Positions 1 through 8,782 of a stretch of DNA of 64,000 nucleotides are shown in pieces; the stretch's first letter is position 1; each line of letters begins with the position of its first letter. The DNA is from Nostoc sp. 'Peltigera membranacea cyanobiont' N6 (GTDB lineage: Bacteria > Cyanobacteriota > Cyanobacteriia > Cyanobacteriales > Nostocaceae): positions 6,324,501 to 6,388,500 of the forward strand of contig NZ_CP026681.1 in the NCBI RefSeq assembly GCF_002949735.1, given 5' to 3'. The notes under the pieces are model-generated. The model was given only the letters and a program-made list of their open reading frames with translations, did no database searches and was not told the origin of the DNA. Both the position numbers and the translations under genes were made by a program.

Positions 1-1121
1 GGATTGGTCGTCGTCTGCTGACTCTGTTCTGACTCTAAACCAAAGTGTTGAGCCATGAGTTTAGCAATACCATCTTTGTTAGGCAACCAATAGCTAGCAT
101 CAAACTCACCTTTCTCGCTAAAGCGACCTGGCAGCATTAACATTTGCATATTAGAGCGATTAGTTCGCACCCCAAAACCCATTAGCGCCACTAACTCCTC
201 AACCGTCAAATTTGTGTCGATGTGGTCTTTAACTACATCCAGAACTTTAGGTAATTGAGCAACAGTAGTTGGGTTTAGTGTTTGATCCATCAAAGCCCGA
301 ATGACCATTTGCTGCCGTTGAATCCGACCAATATCACCAAGTTCGTCATGGCGAAACCGCAGTAATTGCAATGCCTGCTCGCCGGATAGATGCTGCTTAC
401 CCGCCTTCAAATTGATGTACAAATGCTGAGAATCATCTTGATACTTCATATTTTTGGGGACATAAACTGTTACGCCACCCAAAGCATCAATTAGCTTGGC
501 AACTCCCAAAACATTAATTCGGATATAGCGATCGATTCCCGCGCCACCTAAGAGATTACTGACGGTTCTGGCAGTCAAAGCTGGCCCGCCGTCAACATTG
601 GCAGCATTAATTTTTTTCACTCCATACCCCTCTATTTGTGTGCGGGTATCTCTGGGGATGGAGAGCATAATTATTTTTTTCGTCTCTGGATCGAATTTAA
701 GCAAGAGCATTACATCCGAAAGACCATCAAAGGAGTTTACCTGGGGCAGGTATCTGAGGTTTTTCGTGTCTTCAGGAGGGTTTTGGATATCCGGGGGAAG
801 TACACTCATCCCCATAACTAAGAGATTCACCGGGCGAGTTAATTCTGAAAATCGCAGCACACCTCCAGAAATGCGATCGCCATCAAAGGCCGCCTCTTCC
901 TGTGGACTTAGCTGGGCTTGCTGCAAAGGCGTACTGGTTAAAGACACCGCCAGAAGTGCCCCTGCTGTTGCTGACACCATTGCAATCCCACTCATCCCTA
1001 CCCAAAACCACAGCCAACGTCCAGATTTTGAACTCTGAGCAATTTTTTTATTGGACTTTGAGACTTTTCCCGACTGGTTTTCTTCCGCCGAACTTCTTTG
1101 AATGGTCACAGACTTCCTCAC
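1..1121 (-). CDS. LytR-CpsA-Psr (LCP) family protein, 3' end outside window
   Basis: Reading the minus strand from a GTG at 1121 gives an uninterrupted frame to the window edge. The N-terminus is short, basic and cytoplasmic, followed by one membrane segment (WLWFWVGMSGIAMV), then the LCP domain. Family motifs visible are DVMLLLKFDPETKK, the arginine motif MLSIPRDTRTQI, GGVTVYVPKNMKY and LLRFRHDELGDIGRIQRQQ. LCP proteins transfer polyprenyl-linked glycans to peptidoglycan on the periplasmic side, and the conserved Arg and Asp residues that bind the pyrophosphate are present. The GTG start is chosen because a stop lies just upstream in frame and the next start would leave a very short cytoplasmic tail. 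The C-terminus is cut by the window. Family assignment is firm; the acceptor polymer is unknown. Confidence 0.88.
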   Translation of the reverse strand, partial: MRKSVTIQRSSAEENQSGKVSKSNKKIAQSSKSGRWLWFWVGMSGIAMVSATAGALLAVSLTSTPLQQAQLSPQEEAAFDGDRISGGVLRFSELTRPVNLLVMGMSVLPPDIQNPPEDTKNLRYLPQVNSFDGLSDVMLLLKFDPETKKIIMLSIPRDTRTQIEGYGVKKINAANVDGGPALTARTVSNLLGGAGIDRYIRINVLGVAKLIDALGGVTVYVPKNMKYQDDSQHLYINLKAGKQHLSGEQALQLLRFRHDELGDIGRIQRQQMVIRALMDQTLNPTTVAQLPKVLDVVKDHIDTNLTVEELVALMGFGVRTNRSNMQMLMLPGRFSEKGEFDASYWLPNKDGIAKLMAQHFGLESEQSQQTTTN

Positions 1122-1394
1122 ACTTACTCAATAATTAAATTCGGTAAATTTGCAGACCAAAAACATCCAGACAAATCAACCCATAATAGCTAACTCTTAA
1201 TTATCAGTGCTAACTTTTTAATGTAGTGTCAACCACAACACTTATAGCAGCATTTTTCCTTCTTTTGGGAGAATCTAGATATGTTTTACTGAAGTATGGC
1301 AATAATAAACTGGATTTGACTAGATATATAAATGAATCAACCGTAATTTTTTATTAAATAAGTAAAAACACTGATAAATTATCACTCTAAAAAA

Positions 1395-1853
1395 TTAAGA
1401 TAAATACTTGCCAAACACTCGTTCTGCTAAAGTACTAAACCCTGGTAAACGCCCAGATTTGCCCTGTGTCAGGCGCAAAATCAACCAGATACTCACTAAA
1501 AAGTAACCCGATGTGAGAAAGCTATTCAGGATAAATAGACGTAGCGGAAAAAAATCTGAAGTTGCTGCTCCGGTACTTAATAATAAATATCCCAACAGCC
1601 AAGTAAATGCCAAAGTAATAGACAGGCGACTAATAGCAAGTTGTTCCCGACTACCTTGGCCGCGATAAAGAGTCCACAAAGATGGAAAAAAGCCGATAAT
1701 CGGAATCAAATATAAAAGCAACTGGGTTTTGGGGATTGGGGATTGGAGATTGGGAGGAGACAAAGGAGAGACTTCTTCAAGAATTCTTCCTTGTCCCTGC
1801 TCCCCAGTCCCCAGTCCCAAGTCCCCAGTCGCCTTTGGTTCAAAATTCTCCAT
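1395..1853 (-). CDS. Small cyanobacterial membrane protein, unknown function
   Basis: The frame is open from 1952, but that start lies only 10 bp from the divergent gene at 1963, so I prefer the ATG at 1853 (protein begins MENFEPKA, AGGAG about 14 bp upstream). The first third is low complexity and comes from an in-frame heptad tandem repeat. About three membrane segments follow: LLLYLIPIIGFFPSLW, LSITLAFTWLLGYLLL and FLVSIWLILRL. It ends in a short basic tail (LPGFSTLAERVFGKYLS). I do not recognise a family with an assigned function. The hydrophobic half looks like a genuine conserved protein, while the N-terminus is probably a recent accretion. Confidence 0.6.
   Translation of the reverse strand: MENFEPKATGDLGLGTGEQGQGRILEEVSPLSPPNLQSPIPKTQLLLYLIPIIGFFPSLWTLYRGQGSREQLAISRLSITLAFTWLLGYLLLSTGAATSDFFPLRLFILNSFLTSGYFLVSIWLILRLTQGKSGRLPGFSTLAERVFGKYLS
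1728..1840. repeat. Heptad STRR repeats inside a coding region
   Basis: Two runs of degenerate 7-bp units are seen: GGGATTG/GAGATTG around 1730-1765 and CCCAGTC around 1800-1830. They belong to the short tandemly repeated repetitive sequences common in Nostocales. They stay open in the frame of the membrane-protein gene and encode a Gly/Gln/Pro-rich stretch. Confidence 0.75.
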
Positions 1854-1962
1854 GCGTTTTAGTCTAACTCCTAAACTAGAAGGATGAATAAGACTCATAT
1901 AGTTAGAGATAATAAACTGTAAAGAAAGATTTAACTTAGTTCTATCCCGCAATTAGCTGAAA

Positions 1963-3129
1963 ATGCAGACACGCAAGCTACTCGACTGGTGGCAAACATT
2001 CACACCAATAGCGCGAATCGTGGCGATCGCGTTATTCGTTCCACTGCTAGTTCTAAATGGTTGGGCACTTTCGGTCTTTTTTAATTATTTCCATTCTCTC
2101 ATAGTCATTTTAGTCGGAGCCTCAGTCCTAGCATTTCTGCTCAACTACCCCGTGAGTTGGCTGGAACATCATGGTGCTAAACGAGATCAAGTTGCCATCC
2201 TAGTATTTCTCCTGGCTTTATCGATTTTATTGGCGTTGGGTGTGACACTTTTTCCGTTGGCCCTTACCCAAGCTCAACAACTGGTAGCTCGTTTGCCAGA
2301 ATTGATCGACTCTGGACGCTCTCAGCTAATGATATTAAACCAAAAAGCTGAGACTTTTGGCTTACCGATTAACCTCGATGCTCTGGTTGTGCAAATCAAC
2401 GATCGCGTCAAGGGGCAATTACAAGCGATCGCTGGTCAAGTTTTAAATCTGGCGGTAGTTACAGTCACAAGTCTTCTAGATATCCTCTTGACGATGGTTT
2501 TGACTTTCTACCTTTTACAGCATGGCAGCGAACTCTGGGAAAGTTTAGTGGAATGGCTACCCTCTAAATTCCGCGATCCTTTCTCGAAAACAGTCCGCCT
2601 CAGCTTTCAAAATTTCTTCATCACCCAGTTGATTTTATCTACTTGCATGGCCTCAGCCCTCATTCCTACCTTTTTGTGGCTAAAAGTGCCATTTGGACTG
2701 CTATTCGGCTTAACTATTGGTCTGATGGCTCTCATCCCCTTTGGTGGTTCTGTGGGCATCGCTATGACTACATTGTTGGTAGCACTGCAAGATTTCTCAA
2801 TGGGTGTGAGAGTTTTGATAGCAGCAGTAATCGTACAGCAAATTCTCGAAAACTTAATTGCTCCCCGAATTTTAGGCAGTTTTACGGGTTTAAATCCAGT
2901 TTGGATTTTAATTTCAGTTTTAACAGGAGCAAGAATTGGCGGACTATTGGGTGTAATTGTGGCAGTACCCACAGCTGTTGTGATTAAAACCGCTTTAAGT
3001 GCCTTGCGTCCTGGTGGCGAGACAAACGATAGCGGCACGGGGGAAATAACTGCACCCGTTGCAGCCAACGAATCTCCAAAAACTGACCCTAAAAATACTC
3101 TGAGTATTTCGGAAGCAACATTACCGTAA
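1963..3129 (+). CDS. AI-2E family transporter (PerM-like)
   Basis: A 388-residue polytopic membrane protein. Two or three N-terminal helices (residues about 15-95) are followed by a soluble amphipathic stretch (about 95-150). A second helical bundle then carries the family's typical C-terminal pattern, including LKVPFGLLFGLTIGLMALIP, IVQQILENLIAPRILG and GLNPVWILISVLTGARIGG. Length and topology match the AI-2E/PerM (YhhT/TqsA) family, proposed exporters of small molecules. In cyanobacteria the substrate is not known. The last 35 residues are a hydrophilic tail. It is divergent from the membrane-protein gene at 1853 and convergent with the serpin gene 25 bp downstream. Confidence 0.9.
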   Translation: MQTRKLLDWWQTFTPIARIVAIALFVPLLVLNGWALSVFFNYFHSLIVILVGASVLAFLLNYPVSWLEHHGAKRDQVAILVFLLALSILLALGVTLFPLALTQAQQLVARLPELIDSGRSQLMILNQKAETFGLPINLDALVVQINDRVKGQLQAIAGQVLNLAVVTVTSLLDILLTMVLTFYLLQHGSELWESLVEWLPSKFRDPFSKTVRLSFQNFFITQLILSTCMASALIPTFLWLKVPFGLLFGLTIGLMALIPFGGSVGIAMTTLLVALQDFSMGVRVLIAAVIVQQILENLIAPRILGSFTGLNPVWILISVLTGARIGGLLGVIVAVPTAVVIKTALSALRPGGETNDSGTGEITAPVAANESPKTDPKNTLSISEATLP

Positions 3130-3153
3130 GGAGGCTGGAGGTTTCCTGCCTCC

Positions 3154-4485
3154 TCATTGTGGCTCAATGATGGAACCCATAAACAAAATGTTTCCCGTCT
3201 GATTATTTCTAATAGCACAGAAGAAGGGACGATCGACAATCATTCGGAATGGTTCTGGTTCCTCTCTTAAAGATGTTGCGACTATTCCCACTGAAGTAGC
3301 CGCAGCCGCTTCAGTCCCTTCTTCGTTTACTTCGACGAAAGTTTTATGCTTAACTTGGCTAATGGCAAAATTTTTACCCATGCCAGAAAAATTGGCTTTG
3401 TTGCTGAAAGCCTCTGCCATGCCTAAACTTTTCAAAGCATCATTGAGTGTAACTTCGTAATCTGTTTTGAAGCGGGGTAGCCTAATAAACCCTTTTTGTT
3501 TGTTGAACTGAGTCATCCATTTTTCCCAGTTTTCAAAACTCAGGTTTTGATATAAGGCTTTCAGATTAGAGTTCTGTTTGGGAAGGAATATATAAAAACT
3601 GGTTTTACCATCTTTACCATAAGGTAAACTAACTGCCTGAAATTGTTCATTTTCGTAATATCTATAGTCACCTTCTTGTGACATCATCAGGTGTTGTTTT
3701 CGTCTACTAGGTGTGATGTAAAAAGGGTATTGGGCAGTTTTACTTTTGTCAAATTCGTTACTCCAATTACCTTTAAAATATATGGCATTAATTAGAAACA
3801 ATACTTGACTTGGTTCAATTTTTTCAACTATTTTAGTAATTTTACCCTTAGTATTTTCTTTTACCCAATTATTTATAATACTTGACGCGGCGGCATCTTT
3901 AAAGTTTAAATTGCTAACCTTAGCTTGATAGAAATCCTGGGTTCTCTTGAGGAAATCTGGTGCAAAGCTAACATCTTGATTTGCCCAAAGCGAGTTAGCA
4001 ATACTCAGTTGTACTTTTGCATCCTGATTGTCTAAAAGCTGCTTTAATGCCGCCGCGTAAGCAGAGTTGATTTCTGGTAGATTCATTCCCTGTAATTCTA
4101 GGGTTTTTGCCATTGCTTGTTGAGTTGAGCCGCTAGCACCGTTGTAGGTCATGGCGAGAGCGATCGCTATACTCGAAGGTGAGATAAAAATATTATTCTC
4201 ACCTTTATCATCTTTCAGAACTTCTGAAAATAGTTTGAAGCCAAACTTATTACTAGACTCAACTATTCTTGTATCAGGGTTGACTGTTTTTTTTTGCAAT
4301 GGAGTTTCTGGTTGAGGTAAACTAGATTGGGCAAGGGCGCTTTTGTTACTCTCAACTTGAGAACACCCTAATACACTGAATAGAACAACACTTGCAGCTG
4401 CCAGAGCATAACGTCTGCCTAGACTCACACCATAACGTCTTTGCAGAAAGTTTTCTTTTGCATCACTAAATTTTTGTCGATTCAT
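3154..4485 (-). CDS. Serpin family serine protease inhibitor, predicted lipoprotein
   Basis: A 443-residue protein starting MNRQKFSDAKENF, with a hydrophobic segment and a lipobox (VLFSVLGC, Cys about 41), so it is predicted to be membrane-anchored and exported. The serpin fold motifs are clear: NIFISPSSIAIALAMTYNGA near residue 100, FLINAIYFKGNWSNEF, and the C-terminal VDRPFFCAIRNNQTGNILFMG. The reactive-centre-loop hinge EEGTEAAAAT has the small residues at P12-P9 that inhibitory serpins need for loop insertion. Counting from the hinge, the scissile bond falls near VAT/SL, suggesting an elastase- or subtilisin-like target rather than a trypsin-like one. An S8 protease and two trypsin-like proteases are encoded nearby, but a functional link is inference. 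Confidence 0.93.
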   Translation of the reverse strand: MNRQKFSDAKENFLQRRYGVSLGRRYALAAASVVLFSVLGCSQVESNKSALAQSSLPQPETPLQKKTVNPDTRIVESSNKFGFKLFSEVLKDDKGENNIFISPSSIAIALAMTYNGASGSTQQAMAKTLELQGMNLPEINSAYAAALKQLLDNQDAKVQLSIANSLWANQDVSFAPDFLKRTQDFYQAKVSNLNFKDAAASSIINNWVKENTKGKITKIVEKIEPSQVLFLINAIYFKGNWSNEFDKSKTAQYPFYITPSRRKQHLMMSQEGDYRYYENEQFQAVSLPYGKDGKTSFYIFLPKQNSNLKALYQNLSFENWEKWMTQFNKQKGFIRLPRFKTDYEVTLNDALKSLGMAEAFSNKANFSGMGKNFAISQVKHKTFVEVNEEGTEAAAATSVGIVATSLREEPEPFRMIVDRPFFCAIRNNQTGNILFMGSIIEPQ

Positions 4486-4783
4486 TCTGCTACCTCAATT
4501 GCCAAAGATTCCCGATCTGTGCTTAGAGTTGACGCAGATACTGTGTCAATGATTAACTATTGCATTTGCTCCAATATAAAAATGGGACTGTTACAGAAAC
4601 GGTAACAGCCAGTTAGTAGCTCAGAGCAAGTAAACAGAACTTGTGAGAGTTGCTAATTCCTAATTTAGGCAGCGATGCAGACGATTTATGAAAAATTCTT
4701 ATTTCTAGGAGTTTTCCTATTTATCTATAAACGTATTATAAGCTACGTAGTCACATTAAAGTTATTGGAGATGAGACAAATTA

Positions 4784-5332
4784 ATGGACAGACTTGATTT
4801 GTGGGCTGAAATTATCCCAGGAGTTTCCGCAGCAGGATTTAGTATTGGACAACATCTTTCATCAATACCCGATCTTAGTGAACCTAATCTGGTTGTCAAT
4901 CTCCAAGAAGAAAGAGAGAAGAGAGAAAAAGGATTGAAATCAATTAATATCAACGAAGCTTTATCGGATTCGGATGGCTGGATTTGTCAAAAAATCTCCT
5001 CAGATTCTGAGAAGTTAGATGGACATAAAGTTTTTTATTATAAAGATAGGGTTGTATTACTACATTTTAATGCGAATGATATTCTCTTCGTGATTTTTGT
5101 TTTTGAGGGCTACCAAGGAAAGTTTTTTGATAAATTTGAAATCGGCTCTAAGGTTTCGGATATAAACAAGTATTTTGAGCTTGAATATGATAGCGGAGAT
5201 GAAATGCATTATCCTTCTGAATCATCTCATGTTAAAGGTATTGCCTTCTATGGTGCAGAAGAATCTTTAGAAGATAATCCCGAACAAAAAATCATGGGTT
5301 TTTGCGTACATAACTGGAGTTTGCAGGTATAG
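4784..5332 (+). CDS. Hypothetical protein, orphan-looking, acidic
   Basis: A 182-residue soluble protein, ATG at 4784 with a GGAG about 14 bp upstream. No signal peptide or membrane segment. It starts MDRLDLWAEIIPGVSAAGFSIG and has alternating hydrophobic/acidic strands (VVLLHFNANDILFVIFVFEGYQG), with a repeated-looking GSKVSDINKYFELEYDSGDE element. Base composition is richer in A/T than the flanking serpin and protease genes, consistent with horizontal transfer. I do not recognise a family. Its size and acidity are compatible with an immunity-type or phage-derived protein, but nothing in the context supports that directly. Confidence 0.65.
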   Translation: MDRLDLWAEIIPGVSAAGFSIGQHLSSIPDLSEPNLVVNLQEEREKREKGLKSININEALSDSDGWICQKISSDSEKLDGHKVFYYKDRVVLLHFNANDILFVIFVFEGYQGKFFDKFEIGSKVSDINKYFELEYDSGDEMHYPSESSHVKGIAFYGAEESLEDNPEQKIMGFCVHNWSLQV

Positions 5333-5408
5333 ATATGAGCGTTAGGCAAACGGATACTTGCGTGCATGGGTTCCCCTGGTCTTTGTAAAGTATCTGTTTG
5401 AAGAACGA

Positions 5409-5448
5409 AACCCAACATATTAGCGTCTTGAACTCAAAATGTTGGGTA
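5409..5448. terminator. Hairpin between convergent genes
   Basis: ACCCAACAT at 5410-5418 pairs with ATGTTGGGT at 5439-5447 across a 20-base loop, with runs of A on the plus-strand right side (T on the minus strand) and TTTCGTTC after it on the minus strand. It lies between the 3' ends of the orphan gene and the S8 protease gene, so it probably serves as a terminator. The loop is long, so confidence is moderate. Confidence 0.5.
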
Positions 5449-5502
5449 AAAAAAACAGATGCGATGTTTAAAAATTAATTTTATTTTATTACAGTTATCG
5501 CT

Positions 5503-7098
5503 TCAATTAACAGGTACAGTCCACCAAGCTAAACTGTAGGGCTGAGTCGCTTCATTGACCTTTTGACGAAACTGAACGCGGATTTTGTAATTGCCTGTAG
5601 CAGCAACGGGGCAGAAAATATGTTCTACACTATCAATTTGGCTGATTGACGAGCAAACAGCACCAGCATCGGAATTTTGAGCATCAGCTTTTACTAAGTA
5701 TAGGTCGAGATTATTTAAGCCGCGATCGCGAAAACTTTCACCCACCTCATATTGCTGGTTTTTATTTTTATCGTTGAGTTCCACCAATCGATCCCAACTC
5801 AAGGTAACAGCAACAAAACTCCCCTGCTTTAATGGTTTTGCTAACACATAGTCAACAGATGCTCCAACAGCGACTGCGCCATAATCCCAACCAATAGCTG
5901 GTACAGTTGCTGATGGCTGCCATTGTCCAGCACTAAATTGCTCATAAGCGCGAAATGCGTTCAAATGACCCGCTCCCATTTGAGCATCTAAAGGAATCTT
6001 TGGATCTTTATAAGCATCAGAATCTAGCCAGTTTTGATTTTGTTTATCAATTAGCGTCCGGCTCATTCCTAACCGCAAGCCATCACCGCTATCTTGAATT
6101 TTGTCTGCTGAATTCAGCAATACAGCTTTCATTACTTGATGATGCCGAGAATCGATGCTCCAGTGGGGTTGTTTTGTCCGTATCTGTCGGTCAGCAAATT
6201 CCTGCAATAGAGCAACAGTAGCCGTAACTTGAGGCGCTGCAAAACTCGTACCTGTAACCTTATTCAATTTGCCATCTGGATTCAGCAAAGGAATATTATT
6301 CCCAGGAGCAACTAAACTGATAGCACGACGGCCACCAAGATCGAATTCCCTTCCAGCAAGCCTTCCACTCACTCCTTGGTTAGCACCTGCCAGATTAGCC
6401 ACATCTACTTTGTTAAAAACTCCCCCTCTGCTAGATGAAAAAGCCACGTTCATTGCGTTAAAATTATCTGTAGGAATGGGAATACCGCCCTTACCTTGGT
6501 TGCCTGCGATCGCATACAAAACATCATGAACGCGGCTAGACCAGTCAACACATAAAGTTAGCAAAGCATTGCCATCTAAAACAGCCTCTGGTCTAGGATC
6601 GCGGCTCAGAGGTTCACCAAAGCTAAAGTTAATGGCACGGACATCGCCACCATTTTGTAGCGCTATGTGCTGGGCTGATAAACACTCTTCTGGCTGACCC
6701 ATATTTTTAGTGGAACCCACCGCAGACGAATACAATCGCGCTCCTGGAGCAACTCCCGGCAAAGCTTTGTTTTGGCTTACCATCATACCAGCAACGTTGT
6801 AGGCGTGGGGATCAACACCAGTATTTGATTTAGCTGGCCCATTACGTAAGAATACTGCCGCTAAAGATATGGCGCGATTTTTAGACACTGCCTTATCCCA
6901 CCCAAACATTCCCGGTCGGCCAATTTCCACTTGACCAATAGCAATTTTACGACCGATTAAATTATAAGGAGCTTGGTGTAGCTTCAGAGCATCAATGCCA
7001 TTAGTTCCCAAAGCAGATTCTAAAGCTGAAGCAATTACTGGCGCACTCAAACAAGAAGCACTTAATCCCCAAATTATCCAGGTTAGTTTTTTAGTCAT
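5503..7098 (-). CDS. S8 (subtilisin-like) peptidase with Glu at the Asp position
   Basis: A 531-residue protein with a signal-peptide-like N-terminus (residues 1-25, ending VIASALES). Subtilisin elements are in order: KIAIGQVEIG (residues 51-60), where the usual catalytic Asp is replaced by Glu58; DPHAYNVAGMM with the presumed catalytic His98; YAIAGN with the oxyanion Asn200; and GTSFAAP with Ser285. A C-terminal domain follows (about 400-531, beta-rich, YKIRVQF near the end), resembling pre-peptidase C-terminal type domains. The catalytic His, Asn and Ser contexts are intact, so the protein is probably active, perhaps with a Glu-His-Ser triad. The start codon lies at the edge of a heptad repeat array. 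Its substrate is not evident. Confidence 0.85.
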   Translation of the reverse strand: MTKKLTWIIWGLSASCLSAPVIASALESALGTNGIDALKLHQAPYNLIGRKIAIGQVEIGRPGMFGWDKAVSKNRAISLAAVFLRNGPAKSNTGVDPHAYNVAGMMVSQNKALPGVAPGARLYSSAVGSTKNMGQPEECLSAQHIALQNGGDVRAINFSFGEPLSRDPRPEAVLDGNALLTLCVDWSSRVHDVLYAIAGNQGKGGIPIPTDNFNAMNVAFSSSRGGVFNKVDVANLAGANQGVSGRLAGREFDLGGRRAISLVAPGNNIPLLNPDGKLNKVTGTSFAAPQVTATVALLQEFADRQIRTKQPHWSIDSRHHQVMKAVLLNSADKIQDSGDGLRLGMSRTLIDKQNQNWLDSDAYKDPKIPLDAQMGAGHLNAFRAYEQFSAGQWQPSATVPAIGWDYGAVAVGASVDYVLAKPLKQGSFVAVTLSWDRLVELNDKNKNQQYEVGESFRDRGLNNLDLYLVKADAQNSDAGAVCSSISQIDSVEHIFCPVAATGNYKIRVQFRQKVNEATQPYSLAWWTVPVN

Positions 7099-7184
7099 TA
7101 GTTATTAGTCATTGGTCATTAGTCATTAGTCATTGGTCATTAGTCATTAGTCATTGGTCATTGGGCATTGGGTATTGGTTATTT
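7092..7184. repeat. Heptad repeat array (AGTCATT/GGTCATT)
   Basis: Twelve or so 7-bp units fill the leader of the S8 protease gene. On the minus strand each reads AATGACT or AATGACC, so an ATG recurs every 7 bases in rotating frames up to the true start at 7098, interspersed with TAA stops. This is a typical Nostocales STRR. It is placed so that unit number would change upstream reading frames. Confidence 0.85.
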
Positions 7185-7289
7185 TCCCCCTACTCCCCAC
7201 TCCCAAAAAAGCCGGGATCAAAGTTATGAGTCTTGCTCAATGTTTTGTTACAATGCGTACAGACGAGGACGCTTAAAAATCCACTAGCC

Positions 7290-7997
7290 ATGACCCAAAA
7301 CCTATCTCAAAAGCCCATTGTAATTTCTCCATCCATCCTATCAGCCGATTTTAGTCGTCTGGGTGACGAAATTCGTGCCGTAGATGCGGCCGGAGCAGAT
7401 TGGATTCATGTTGATGTAATGGACGGTCGTTTTGTACCTAATATTACGATAGGCCCTCTGATTGTGGAGGCGATTCGTCCGGTTACAGCCAAGCCACTGG
7501 ATGTCCACTTGATGATTGTGGAACCAGAAAAGTATGTAGAAGGATTTGCTAAGGCGGGTGCTGATATTATCTCCGTACACTGCGAACATAATGCTTCTCC
7601 ACACCTGCACCGTACTTTGGGGCAAATTAAAGAGCTTGGTAAGAAAGCTGGAGTTGTACTTAATCCTGGTAGCCCTCTAGAGCTAATTGAATACGTTCTA
7701 GATTTGTGCGATTTAGTACTGATTATGAGCGTCAACCCTGGTTTTGGTGGTCAAAGCTTTATCCCTGGTGTGTTACCAAAAATCCGCAAGTTGCGTCAAA
7801 TGTGTGATGAACGCGGTCTTGATCCTTGGATTGAAGTGGATGGGGGACTGAAAGCAAATAATACCTGGCAAGTTTTGGAAGCCGGAGCTAATGCAGTTGT
7901 TGCCGGCTCAGCTGTATTTAACGCTAAGGATTATGCTGAGGCGATTACATCAATTCGCAACAGCAAGCGTCCTACCCCTGAATTAGCCAAGGTTTAA
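7290..7997 (+). CDS. rpe: Ribulose-phosphate 3-epimerase
   Basis: Interconverts ribulose-5-phosphate and xylulose-5-phosphate in the Calvin cycle and the pentose phosphate pathway, in the cytosol. The ATG at 7290 gives MTQNLSQKPIVISPSILSAD and a 235-residue protein, the usual length; an in-frame upstream start at 7233 would add an unconserved extension. TIM-barrel and metal-site motifs are present: SILSADFSRLG, HVDVMDGRFVPN, VHLMIVEPEKY, MSVNPGFGGQ and EVDGGLK. Monocistronic by context: preceded by repeats on one side and followed by a terminator at 8031. Confidence 0.96.
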   Translation: MTQNLSQKPIVISPSILSADFSRLGDEIRAVDAAGADWIHVDVMDGRFVPNITIGPLIVEAIRPVTAKPLDVHLMIVEPEKYVEGFAKAGADIISVHCEHNASPHLHRTLGQIKELGKKAGVVLNPGSPLELIEYVLDLCDLVLIMSVNPGFGGQSFIPGVLPKIRKLRQMCDERGLDPWIEVDGGLKANNTWQVLEAGANAVVAGSAVFNAKDYAEAITSIRNSKRPTPELAKV

Positions 7998-8030
7998 TTC
8001 ATTTTTAGATTAACCATTCTCTACAAAAAG

Positions 8031-8061
8031 TAGGGTGGGCAAATTGCTCACCCTATTTTTA
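8031..8061 (+). terminator. Rho-independent terminator of rpe
   Basis: AGGGTGGGCAA (8032-8042) pairs with TTGCTCACCCT (8044-8054), one G-T pair, followed by ATTTTTATTT. It starts 35 bp after the rpe stop codon. A further small inverted repeat (ACTGGAAG/CTTCCAGT, 8076-8107) follows. Confidence 0.85.
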
Positions 8062-8693
8062 TTTACACATAAAAAACTGGAAGCTATTCAAATTTTGAAC
8101 TTCCAGTAGTTGTTATATAAATTGAAAATTTAGAAAGCTGAGATAATCCAGGTTGGGAGGACTAGGATTAGAATAGTTGAAAGAGAAGCGTATGACCTAC
8201 TAGTTCCAGCAGCCACGACAACGATTTCACCGTAACTTTTCTGTTTCTGTTCTTGTTATTGGTGTTAAGCGTTTGCTTTATTAACTAAAGCAACACCAAC
8301 CACAGGATAGAAAGTTTTATAAGCATTACTCCCATTGTCTGCAGTCAATGGAAGCTGTGTAAAATTTGGATTGGGGGAATCCACCTGCCCAAATTCTCTT
8401 TGCTCAAACTTCCTCAGAAAAAGAACCACCAGTCGCAACGGTTGAATCGTTTGTCTTGGTATAGGAGTTATTTACTCCATGAAATACTTACTACTTTCGT
8501 AATCAGTTTGATTTATTTCATAGTCAGAACTAATCATTGATTTTATTTTTTAAACTTAACTTGTTTACCGCCAATCACCTCTATTTGTATTGAAGTTGTA
8601 GTTGTTATTAGTTTACCAATGTTGTAAGTATATATATTGCCATTTTGGCAGATTTTTGTAAAAAAATATCAAATTAATCACTGCGATCGAAAA
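8062..8693. other. Gene-free stretch
   Basis: About 630 bp between the rpe terminator and the hetP-like gene terminator. It holds the small inverted repeat at 8076-8107 and AT-rich sequence. On the minus strand a short hydrophobic reading frame (about 30 codons ending near 8130) has no convincing start, so I do not call it a gene. Confidence 0.5.
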
Positions 8694-8729
8694 CCTACCA
8701 TGCTATAAAGTTTAAACTCGCATGGTAGG
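8694..8729 (-). terminator. Probable terminator of the hetP-like gene
   Basis: CCTACCATGC (8694-8703) and GCATGGTAGG (8720-8729) form a perfect 10-bp stem with a 16-base loop, 54 bp after the stop codon of the minus-strand gene. On that strand the stem is followed by TTTT. Confidence 0.6.
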
Positions 8730-8782
8730 CTCTCAGACACTTAATCAAGTCTAGAGCAGAATCTCTTGATTCCAAATTGTTT

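Noticed and set aside
8110..8240. Short hydrophobic frame on the minus strand
   Set aside because: It ends SLSTILILVLPTWIISAF but has no start codon or ribosome site, and does not match any small photosystem subunit I know.
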